Shown here: in pieces, positions 21,046-26,971 of the stretch
Layout: the number at the start of each line of letters is the position of its first letter
Position numbering within the stretch: the stretch's first letter is position 1
From: an uncultured Clostridia bacterium
GTDB taxonomy: Bacteria; Bacillota; Clostridia; Oscillospirales; Acutalibacteraceae
NCBI GenBank assembly: GCA_947632045.1
Contig: CANRNQ010000017.1
Location: 1 to 50,259, forward strand
Reading direction: 5' to 3'
Length of the DNA: 50,259 bases
Position numbers and translations under genes: made by a program
The notes under the pieces: generated by a model
The model's database searches: none
What the model was told of the DNA's origin: nothing
What the model saw: only the letters and a program-made list of their open reading frames with translations

Positions 21046-21306
21046 ATGGAGCATTGGCTTGTATGGATAATACTAGGGGCAGGATTTTTAATTTTTCTGA
21101 TAATTCAGGCGGCTTCGCGTGAGAAAAAGCCGTTTCGCAAGGCGGCTCTCACCATGGCGAGCGGGCTCATAGCGCTTGCGGCGGTGAATTTGACATCGGG
21201 GTTCACGGGTGTAGCTCTGCCTGTGAGCATACTCAGCCTGTGCGGGGCGGCGGTAGGGGGCATACCCGGAGTCACGCTGCTGCTTGTTATGAATATGATA
21301 CTTTGA
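21046..21306 (+). CDS. bofA: BofA-family small membrane protein
   Basis: The 86-residue protein has an N-terminal membrane segment (about residues 4-22), a basic stretch (REKKPFRK) and a hydrophobic C-terminal half with the pattern NLTSGFTG, ALP, then GGIPGV. That pattern matches the C-terminal signature of the BofA family. In Bacillus, BofA holds back the protease that processes pro-sigma-K in the forespore membrane during sporulation. The start is well fixed by AGGAGG eight bases upstream. A GC-rich palindromic element follows on the 3' side. The family call rests on the C-terminal motif and length; a sporulation role in this organism is not shown. Confidence 0.72.
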   Translation: MEHWLVWIILGAGFLIFLIIQAASREKKPFRKAALTMASGLIALAAVNLTSGFTGVALPVSILSLCGAAVGGIPGVTLLLVMNMIL

Positions 21307-21345
21307 TGTGCGATTTATGCTCTCTGCGCCCCCGCCTTCGGCGGA

Positions 21346-21482
21346 GGCGGGCGGCGACCGGCGCGCGCCGAAAGGCGCGCGAAAAAACGCGGCAGGGGGT
21401 GCAGTGCGATAGGGGAAGAAGGCTGCCTCCGCGTTTTTTGTAAATTTTCGCGATAGCGAAAATTTGCCGGTCGCCGCCCGCC
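21346..21482. repeat. Four-way-junction palindromic element, copy 1
   Basis: Terminal inverted repeats of 16 bp (GGCGGGCGGCGACCGG at 21346-21361 and its complement at 21467-21482) close three back-to-back hairpins. Arm A is CGCGCGCC with a GAAA loop (21362-21381). Arm B is a long arm closed by AAAAAACGCGG and CCGCGTTTTTT (21382-21439). Arm C is AAATTTTCGC with a GATA loop (21442-21465). Almost no base is left unpaired at the junction. The element lies between two convergent genes. Two related copies lie at 24581 and 37506. No open reading frame of note is inside it. Confidence 0.8.
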
Positions 21483-21536
21483 CAAAAATAAATAAAAATT
21501 TTAAGAAAAATTTTAAGAAACGCTTTTTTAAAGTCC

Positions 21537-22008
21537 TTAAACCGAACGGCTCTTTCCGGTGAAGCGTTCGGAAATAATTTTAAAAACGCATACGGCGTTT
21601 GCTTGCTGATGTGTGAATCTTACATCATCGCCTGTCTTGGTGCTTATAAAGCTTTGCCAGCGCTTCGCATTTTTCGTCGCCGTCGTTTATAAATACGACC
21701 TCGCCGTCGCCGATAACACTTGCATAGAGCACGCCGCATCCGCAGGGGCTGTTTGAATATACAAGTCCGCCCTCGCGGGATATCTCAAAGCAGACGCGGT
21801 TATTTTGCCTCAGAATATCAAGCTTTTTACCCTCGCGGGCACTGTGAAGGTAGAGCGTAAGACGTCCTCCATTTATCTCGTATCCGTAGCTCATAGGCAC
21901 CAAATACGGCTCTCCGTCGTGCGTCATCGCAATATGACAGATTTTACATGAGCGGATAATTTCCTCTATTTCCTCAAGACTTGTGATTTCTCTGTCTTTT
22001 CTTCTCAT
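21537..22008 (-). pseudogene. Pyridoxamine 5'-phosphate oxidase-like (NimA-type) flavoprotein, frameshifted near its 3' end
   Basis: The N-terminal part (RRKDREITSLEEIEEIIRSC, then EPYLVPMSYGYE) is typical of the small FMN-binding family that includes nitroimidazole-resistance NimA proteins. The direct frame stops at 21625 soon after KHQ. Removing one base near 21636 restores a frame that reads TGDDVRF, ANAVCVFK and ERFTGK to a stop at 21537, which matches the usual C-terminus and gives about 156 residues, the normal length. The start is taken as the ATG at 22008; a TTG at 22026 is possible but less likely. The extra base could be a real mutation, a sequencing error or, less likely, recoding. 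It follows the flavodoxin-like gene on the same strand, with a hairpin between them. Confidence 0.8.
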
Positions 22009-22044
22009 AGTATTCACCGATTTCAAATGTTATTTTAAAAATTA

Positions 22045-22075
22045 AAAGCCGAACCCATCTGATGAATCCGGCTTT
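22045..22075 (-). terminator. Terminator after the flavodoxin-like gene
   Basis: On the minus strand AAAGCCG and CGGCTTT form a 7-bp stem followed by a T-rich tail (TTTTAATTTTT). It separates the flavodoxin-like gene from the frameshifted gene downstream. Confidence 0.65.
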
Positions 22076-22084
22076 GCTTTTTAT

Positions 22085-22591
22085 TTATGCAGTAGTAAGA
22101 CTGTCAGACTTTACAGCGTTTATAAGCTCGTCTATCGCCCGGTAGTTTATCTCAGGAGTGAGATCAAGATCGCCGTCCGCGCGGAACGCCATCTTTGCGA
22201 CAAATTTGTCAATTTTGTTAGAACCGTCCGCGTGAAGCTCGCCCCCAAAGCATTTGTACGCTATCGCATGCGACTTCAGCGCCGGAGTGTAGTTTATTTC
22301 CATCTGGCGATCTATATTTTCCTTGTCGGAAAAACCACAGCACAAAAACAGCGCGACGCGCTTTGTCAGCAGCTCGCCCTCCTCCTCCTCGACAAACTTG
22401 CTCACGGCGGCGGTTATATGCCCCATCCTTACGCTGCCGCCTATTATAACCGTGTTGTAGGGCGACAGGTCGATTTTAATCCCGTCGCGGGCGTTTACGA
22501 GGGTCACCGGTTCGTTTAGACGATCCGCAATATATTTGGCACATTTTTCCGATGTGCCCGTTTTTGTTCCGTATACGATCAGTACGGGCAT
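22085..22591 (-). CDS. Flavodoxin-fold protein (protoporphyrinogen-oxidase HemG-like)
   Basis: The 168-residue cytosolic protein begins with the flavodoxin pattern MPVLIVYGTKTGTSEKCA, whose T-x-TGT loop binds the FMN phosphate, and continues with YNTVIIGGSVRMGHI and a conserved-looking FLCCGF segment. It resembles flavodoxin-domain proteins related to menaquinone-dependent protoporphyrinogen oxidase HemG, but no haem genes are nearby, so a general FMN electron-transfer role is safer. The ATG at 22591 has GAGG eight bases upstream and lies just after a good promoter. An upstream in-frame TTG at 22639 falls beyond the promoter -10 and is rejected as the start. Confidence 0.75.
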   Translation of the reverse strand: MPVLIVYGTKTGTSEKCAKYIADRLNEPVTLVNARDGIKIDLSPYNTVIIGGSVRMGHITAAVSKFVEEEEGELLTKRVALFLCCGFSDKENIDRQMEINYTPALKSHAIAYKCFGGELHADGSNKIDKFVAKMAFRADGDLDLTPEINYRAIDELINAVKSDSLTTA

Positions 22592-22623
22592 CTGGTAAAC
22601 CTCTTTTCGATCATCTTTATTTA

Positions 22624-22652
22624 ATTTTACAATTTTCAAGCATAAAATGCAA
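22624..22652 (-). promoter_or_regulatory. Promoter of the flavodoxin-like gene
   Basis: On the minus strand TTGCAT, a 17-bp spacer and TAAAAT. It gives a short leader of about 25 bases and supports the start at 22591. Confidence 0.6.
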
Positions 22653-22768
22653 CTGTGAATTTTATGAAGGAGAGGAAAATATTTTTGTTTTAGATTTAAT
22701 TGATTTGCATTGAAAAATCCTTGCGATATATTTTATTTTGTTAAAAATAAGATTTATCAATAAACAAG

Positions 22769-22794
22769 CTGCCCGCCTTAAAACAGGCGGGCAG
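22769..22794 (-). terminator. Terminator of the DHHW-family gene
   Basis: A perfect 9-bp stem (CTGCCCGCC/GGCGGGCAG) with an 8-base loop lies about 70 bases after the stop of the DHHW-family gene. On the minus strand it is followed by a T-rich stretch (CTTGTTTATT). Confidence 0.75.
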
Positions 22795-22866
22795 AGCTAT
22801 TATATAAGTAAATATAAATTAAGATTAAAAATCAATCATGCCTTTTCGGTGTTGGAGAAGCGATGA

Positions 22867-24381
22867 TCAATATGAATATTCTTCCCCGGAGTAATCATAA
22901 CTGTCGCCGCTATAATCGTTTTCGCCTTCATAGCTGTATTCACCGCTATCTTCGTCATTGTATCCTTCGTCGGTATCTCCGTAGCCGTACTCGCCGCTGT
23001 ATTCACCGCTGTCTGAGCTCGAGTCGGATTCGCCGCTGTAATCGTAGCCGTAATTCTCTCCGGAGTCTGTATCTGTATCGGAGTCGCTGTCGCCGTACAG
23101 CTCGTCCGACACTGTTGATGAGTCCTCGGTGCTTTGAGCGTCGAGATCATAATTTCCGGCTCCGCTTCCCTCAAAGAGGGTGTTCATGGCGGTGAGCTGA
23201 GAATCGGTATTTGCAGATATTATTCCGCTCAAGAATAATACGTTGTTTATTTTGTGCTCCTTGCAATAATCCGCGAGGTTGCCCTCGAAATATCTGTAAT
23301 CAATAATGTGAACCTCGTCATAGTTATACGCGAGATACGGCGCAAAGGCGTTTCCAATTGAATCCTTTACAACGGCTATCTTCTGTCCGTCCGAGTTGTC
23401 AACATTGTCTATCATCATAAGCGGGTTGTCGCCCCAGCAGAATACGCTATAGGTTGAGCTTCCGGCTTCGGCTCCTTCATAGTACATTCCCACGTCAAGG
23501 GGGCCGTCGTCATACAGCGTGAAGAGGCGGCAGTCGTAATTTCCGGGAATGGTGTAATAATCCACTTGATCGGGATTGGATTTTAATATGCTTGATTCCG
23601 ATGCTGTGTAGAGAGAGCCCAAAAAGCCGTCGATAGTATTTTTTTGTGCGCTTGCAAGCTGGAACGGCGTTAGGCCGGCTGCCTTTGCGAAGGCGGTGTA
23701 TGCGTAATACGCGCCGAGGCCGGTCCAGTTATTGTCGGTGTTGAAGTAAAGGTATTCGGTCTTGTGCTCGTTGAGAGTGTCGTAAATATCGACTGACTTA
23801 ATATCCTTTGAAAGCGACTTATACAGCGCGGTGGTATTTTGCCGCTGTGATGTGACGTTTTGCTCGGTCTTCAGTCTTTGCTCCTCACGCGGGCATAAGC
23901 CGAATTCGGAGTGATTGGGCACTACCATATCGTAAACTGTAATGTCTTTTCCCAGCTCCTCTTTATATTTGTTTATTGCAGAGGCATATTTACGGGCGGA
24001 TTCGTCGCTGCTGCGGAAAAGCTCAAACGCCTTGTTGTCCCAGAAGTATAGTGAGCTGTTCTCGTCAAGCTCGCCCTGCTTTCCGTTGTCGGCAATTTCC
24101 TTCACCGGCGGTTCCGTCGGCTTTTGCGTTGCCGGTTCCGTAGCTATTGTTGCGGCTTCGGTTGCGTTTGTCTGTACCGCGCTGCCGTTTCTCGAGCAGG
24201 AGGAGCAGTGGCTTACGGAGAAAACCAGTATAAGGACTATGACAATGATGATGGCGGCGGCTCCGCCCACTATTATTATACGATTCCTCTTTTGCCTTTT
24301 AAGTCGTTCCTGCCTGCGCCGTTCCTCGCGGCGCATATATCTTTCCTCGTAATTTTTGTTGTCTTGATTATATTCTGACAT
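22867..24381 (-). CDS. DHHW-family membrane-anchored SGNH-like protein with acidic tail
   Basis: A 504-residue protein. Residues 1-33 are basic and cytosolic, and about 34-56 form a membrane anchor (IIIVGGAAAIIIVIVLILVF). A Cys/Ser and Thr/Pro linker follows, then an extracellular domain with the DHHW-family patterns YFNTDNNWTGLGAYYAY and KDSIGNAFAPYL. In related AlgX/AlgJ-type SGNH enzymes the D-x-H-W motif supplies catalytic Asp and His; here it reads D-N-N-W, so the His is missing while the DS serine motif remains. The last ~90 residues are low complexity, rich in Asp, Glu, Ser, Gly and Tyr (SGEYSGEYGYG). AGGAGG sits seven bases before the ATG. The gene has its own promoter and terminator. 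A role in modifying surface polysaccharide is possible, but the changed motif makes catalysis doubtful. Confidence 0.75.
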   Translation of the reverse strand: MSEYNQDNKNYEERYMRREERRRQERLKRQKRNRIIIVGGAAAIIIVIVLILVFSVSHCSSCSRNGSAVQTNATEAATIATEPATQKPTEPPVKEIADNGKQGELDENSSLYFWDNKAFELFRSSDESARKYASAINKYKEELGKDITVYDMVVPNHSEFGLCPREEQRLKTEQNVTSQRQNTTALYKSLSKDIKSVDIYDTLNEHKTEYLYFNTDNNWTGLGAYYAYTAFAKAAGLTPFQLASAQKNTIDGFLGSLYTASESSILKSNPDQVDYYTIPGNYDCRLFTLYDDGPLDVGMYYEGAEAGSSTYSVFCWGDNPLMMIDNVDNSDGQKIAVVKDSIGNAFAPYLAYNYDEVHIIDYRYFEGNLADYCKEHKINNVLFLSGIISANTDSQLTAMNTLFEGSGAGNYDLDAQSTEDSSTVSDELYGDSDSDTDTDSGENYGYDYSGESDSSSDSGEYSGEYGYGDTDEGYNDEDSGEYSYEGENDYSGDSYDYSGEEYSY

Positions 24382-24416
24382 ATCGTTTCCTCCTAATATA
24401 AGAGTTACTCTATGCC

Positions 24417-24445
24417 ATTATACAACAAAATCACAGTGTTTTCAA
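24417..24445 (-). promoter_or_regulatory. Promoter of the DHHW-family gene
   Basis: On the minus strand TTGAAA, a 17-bp spacer and TATAAT, close to consensus. Just upstream are two copies of TGTCTAAAT, or close variants, flanked by TTGCAA, which could be an operator; that part is weak. Confidence 0.85.
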
Positions 24446-24580
24446 CAAAAATTTATGTTGCTTTGCAAATGTCTAAATTGTCTAAATTGCAAGCTAAAAT
24501 ACAGCAATAATTTTAATGCTTCGTAATAGCTTGAGGCGTGCCGCGCCGATATTTCTATTTGGGCTTGAGCGTGGAACAGG

Positions 24581-24726
24581 GGGTTCGGGCGGCGACCGCA
24601 AAATTCCGCCCCACGGGGCGGAATTTTGCCCAAAACGCGGCGGGACAGAGTCGCAGCCCCTATCACAGCCCCACCGCCGCCGCGTTTTCCGCGCGGCCGC
24701 GGCCGCGCCGGTCGCCGCCCGAACCC
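24581..24726. repeat. Four-way-junction palindromic element, copy 2
   Basis: Perfect 18-bp terminal inverted repeats (GGGTTCGGGCGGCGACCG at 24581-24598, complement at 24709-24726) enclose three arms. Arm 1 is a 13-bp hairpin at 24599-24628 with a CACG loop. The middle arm is closed by AAAACGCGGCGG and CCGCCGCGTTTT (24632-24688). Arm 3 is GCGCGGCC/GGCCGCGC (24691-24708). Read on the minus strand the middle arm contains GTGATAGGGG, matching GCGATAGGGG in copy 1 on the plus strand, so the two copies lie in opposite orientation. The rest of the gap 24446-24923 shows only the mgtE terminator. Confidence 0.8.
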
Positions 24727-24804
24727 GAGCCTGTATAAGCACATAGTATAAACGAGTAGGCGCGGCAGACAACACTCCGACCCGACAGTTTTTTAAATAT
24801 GATA

Positions 24805-24846
24805 AATAAAAAAGCCCCCGGAACCGCCGCAGACGGTAACGGGAGC
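24805..24846 (-). terminator. Terminator of mgtE
   Basis: On the minus strand GCTCCCG pairs with CGGGGGC (one G-T pair), with inner ACCG/CGGT pairs, followed by TTTTTTATTT. This is a typical intrinsic terminator about 80 bases after the mgtE stop. Confidence 0.85.
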
Positions 24847-24923
24847 AGTTAAAGCCGCTTGACAAGTCAAGCCAGACGAGCTTGACTCCGGCTTGACATA
24901 TAGACGTAATTAAATTATATATT

Positions 24924-26291
24924 TTATATATTGAGAAAAATCCTCGCGATTTGGAAGTACATTAAAAGCGAAATAGCGTCGACCGCAGTCGTTATGAACG
25001 GGCTTGCCATCACGGCGGGATCAAAGCCTATTCTCTTTGCAATCATAGGAAGAGTACAGCCGATGAATTTAGCAAATATTACAGTGCATATGAGAGTAAG
25101 GCAGACGACGAGCGATACATAGAAGCCCACCCGATCGAGAAGCATGAGCTTTATAAAATTTGCGGCGGCAAGAGTTACTCCGCATAGAATCGCGACGCGG
25201 CACTCCTTGAATATAACCTTTGGCATATCCCTGAATTTTATCTCGTCGAGCGAAAGTCCGCGTATTATCGTGACCGAAGCCTGACTGCCCGAGTTTCCAC
25301 CGGTGTCCATAAGCATGGGGATAAAGGCGGTCAGAGCAACCTGGGCGGCAAGGGCGTTCTCATAAGCCGAGATTATCCAACCCGTAAAGGTGGCGGAGAT
25401 CATCAGTATCAAAAGCCAAGGTATGCGCTTTGCATAGGTCTCAAAAACGCCGGTTTTCATATAAGCCTTGTCTGTCGGCGTGATAGCCGCCATGACCTCC
25501 ATATCCTCGGTCGTTTCCTCCTGCATAACGTCAATAGCGTCGTCGACAGTTACTATGCCGACAAGACGATTTTCACCGTCAACCACAGGTATGGCGAGAA
25601 AGTCGTACTTGTTGAAACGATTAGCAACGCTCTCCTGATCGTCGAGAGTGTTCACCGATATTACGTTTTGCTCCATTATATCCGATATGATAGAGTCCTC
25701 GTCCGAGAGAAGCAGAGTTTTTATGGAGATGGTTCCTATGAGATGTCGGTTGTCGTCCGTTACATAGCAGGTGTATATGGTTTCCTTGTCAACGCCTGTT
25801 CTGCGTATCCTCTTGATAGAGTCGCTGACCGTCATCGAGGGGCGCAGGCTGACAAATTCCGTCGTCATAATGCTTCCGGCGCTGTCCTCGGGATAATTCA
25901 AAACCTCGTTTATCTGCTTTCTTACATCGGGGTCGGCTTGACGCAGGATCCTCATAACTACGTTCGCCGGCATTTCCTCTATAAGATCGACAGCGTCGTC
26001 AACATACAGCTCGTCGACGACCTCTTTAAGCTCGGTGTCGCTGAAGCCGTGAATCAAAAGCTCCTGAGCGTCGTCGTCCATTTCGACAAAGGTGTCTGCG
26101 GCAAGCTCCTTGGGCAGAAGCCTGAAGAGCAGGGGCAATGACTCCTCCGGCATTTCGTCAAACATGGCGGCAATGTCGGCGGGCTGGAGTGTAATAAAAA
26201 TATCTCTCAAAGTGGTGTACCTTTTGTTTTCCAAAAGCCTTTCTATCGATGCCTGGAGAGATATGACCGTTTTTGTGCTGTTGGTTTCCAT
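24924..26291 (-). CDS. mgtE: Magnesium transporter MgtE
   Basis: A 455-residue inner-membrane Mg2+ channel/transporter with the normal MgtE layout. An N-terminal helical domain (LQPADIAAMFDEMPEE, MDDDAQELL) comes first, then the family sequence NYPEDSAGSIMTTEFV leading into two CBS domains (about residues 135-255) that sense Mg2+. About five membrane segments form the C-terminal part, including MLMDTGGNSGSQAS and FDPAVMASPFITTAVD, the latter lining the Mg2+ pore in known structures. AGGAGG lies seven bases before the ATG. The gene has a terminator downstream and a long leader upstream with two possible promoters and a small reading frame, so control in the leader is likely. Confidence 0.96.
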   Translation of the reverse strand: METNSTKTVISLQASIERLLENKRYTTLRDIFITLQPADIAAMFDEMPEESLPLLFRLLPKELAADTFVEMDDDAQELLIHGFSDTELKEVVDELYVDDAVDLIEEMPANVVMRILRQADPDVRKQINEVLNYPEDSAGSIMTTEFVSLRPSMTVSDSIKRIRRTGVDKETIYTCYVTDDNRHLIGTISIKTLLLSDEDSIISDIMEQNVISVNTLDDQESVANRFNKYDFLAIPVVDGENRLVGIVTVDDAIDVMQEETTEDMEVMAAITPTDKAYMKTGVFETYAKRIPWLLILMISATFTGWIISAYENALAAQVALTAFIPMLMDTGGNSGSQASVTIIRGLSLDEIKFRDMPKVIFKECRVAILCGVTLAAANFIKLMLLDRVGFYVSLVVCLTLICTVIFAKFIGCTLPMIAKRIGFDPAVMASPFITTAVDAISLLMYFQIARIFLNI

Positions 26292-26341
26292 TGGGCGTTC
26301 CTCCTAATATATTTTTGATTAGGCGAAAGCACCAAACCGAG

Positions 26342-26449
26342 TCAATTCACGGCATAAAGCCGCACAGGCGAAAAAAGGGCGCAGAAACGCCGCATTATTC
26401 GCCTGCATATTCGGTAAGGCGCCGTACTGCTACTGCCTCCTGCGTCCAT
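26342..26449 (-). CDS. Possible 35-codon leader reading frame upstream of mgtE
   Basis: An ATG preceded by AGGTGA with a 6-base gap opens a frame of 35 codons (MDAGGSSSTAPYR, then an Arg-rich CRRIMRRF and CALFSPVRLYAVN) that ends 50 bases before mgtE. Its RNA contains the 8-bp inverted repeat CAGGCGAA/TTCGCCTG around a CTTTTTT run (plus-strand arms 26365-26372 and 26398-26405). A second small stem, CCTAAT/ATTAGG, abuts the mgtE ribosome site. Leader-peptide control of Mg2+ transport genes is known elsewhere (mgtL of Salmonella). Whether this frame is translated is unproven, and no known riboswitch was recognised. Confidence 0.35.
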   Translation of the reverse strand: MDAGGSSSTAPYRICRRIMRRFCALFSPVRLYAVN

Positions 26450-26463
26450 TTTCTTCACCTCGC

Positions 26464-26492
26464 TTTATAAACGTCAATTTAAATTACTTCAA
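26464..26492 (-). promoter_or_regulatory. Proximal candidate promoter of mgtE
   Basis: On the minus strand TTGAAG, a 17-bp spacer and TATAAA. Transcription from here would start just before the small leader frame. Confidence 0.5.
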
Positions 26493-26519
26493 AATTTGAG
26501 TTTGTTTTTTCTTATTTAT

Positions 26520-26548
26520 ATTTTATACTTTAAGCTCAAAAAAGTCAA
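26520..26548 (-). promoter_or_regulatory. Distal candidate promoter of mgtE
   Basis: On the minus strand TTGACT, a 17-bp spacer and TAAAAT. It would give an mgtE leader of about 220 bases. Between it and the small frame at 26702 nothing further is recognised. Confidence 0.5.
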
Positions 26549-26701
26549 ATCCGAAGCTGTCGAAAAAGCGCTTATGCTTCGACTTTTGCAAAAACAACAA
26601 ATTGAAGAAACGACGGCGGCGCATTGCCCATATTTATTATCTATGCCGCATAAAAATTTGTTAAAGAAAACAGGGCGCGCAGTATTAGGCGAAGGAGATA
26701 C

Positions 26702-26767
26702 ATGAAGTTGAAGAAAATGCAGGAAAAATTTAAAATTCCTGCAAAAAAATTAAAAACTCACGCTTAA
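26702..26767 (+). CDS. Possible 21-residue Lys-rich peptide
   Basis: A strong ribosome site (AAGGAG, 6-base gap) precedes an ATG that opens MKLKKMQEKF and ends KKLKTHA, with eight lysines in 21 residues. The coding DNA itself contains an inverted repeat GCAGGAA/TTCCTGC (26719-26742). No promoter directly in front was recognised and no homologue comes to mind. The good ribosome site is the only positive evidence, so it may be chance in AT-rich DNA. Confidence 0.3.
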   Translation: MKLKKMQEKFKIPAKKLKTHA

Positions 26768-26786
26768 AAAAATAAATACAAATATT

Positions 26787-26817
26787 TTCTGCAATTTTAA
26801 AACTAAAAATTGCAGAA
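26787..26817. repeat. Inverted repeat just upstream of the gltB promoter
   Basis: TTCTGCAATTTT and AAAATTGCAGAA form a perfect 12-bp stem with loop AAAACTA, ending five bases before the -35 box of gltB. It could be an operator or a terminator for transcripts arriving from upstream; it lacks a T-run on the plus strand. Confidence 0.5.
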
Positions 26818-26822
26818 TAGGC

Positions 26823-26851
26823 TTGACAAAGACACTGCATTATGATAAAGT
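26823..26851 (+). promoter_or_regulatory. Promoter of gltB-gltD
   Basis: TTGACA, a 17-bp spacer and TAAAGT with an extended -10 TG (TGATAAAGT). The leader of about 110 bases contains CGGAAAGC/GCTTTCCG (26871-26878 and 26905-26912) around a GGCGCGCC palindrome. Confidence 0.75.
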
Positions 26852-26946
26852 AAATTTCGTATTGAGCGCTCGGAAAGCGGCGCGCCGAAATAAAAATAAA
26901 AGCAGCTTTCCGAACGACTTATATTTATGATAAAGTTATGATAAAG
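26840..26946 (+). repeat. Three copies of TTATGATAAAG around the gltB promoter and leader
   Basis: TTATGATAAAG occurs at 26840-26850 over the -10 box, and twice back to back at 26925-26935 and 26936-26946 just before the ribosome site. The tandem pair repeats every 11 bp, about one helical turn, so it could be a protein-binding site or an mRNA element. Confidence 0.5.
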
Positions 26947-26971
26947 CCAAGAAAAGGGGTAGGTGCTTCTG

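Noticed and set aside
21346-21482. Simple bidirectional terminator explanation for the palindromic element
   Set aside because: A terminator does not need three junction arms, a shared closing stem and relatives at two other, non-convergent sites.
22591-22639. Upstream TTG start for the flavodoxin-like gene
   Set aside because: It lies at or before the promoter -10 box, whereas the ATG at 22591 has a ribosome site.
24516-24746. Reading frames across the copy 2 palindromic element
   Set aside because: They arise on both strands from GC-rich palindromic DNA without ribosome sites or recognisable protein features.
26292-26480. M-box (ykoK) magnesium riboswitch upstream of mgtE
   Set aside because: The leader has a GGTGA segment, but the conserved CUGCUGCCC and later M-box core segments are not found.
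26496-26705. 69-codon plus-strand frame upstream of gltB
   Set aside because: It begins with TTG in a T-run without a ribosome site and overlaps the mgtE promoter region; no family resemblance.
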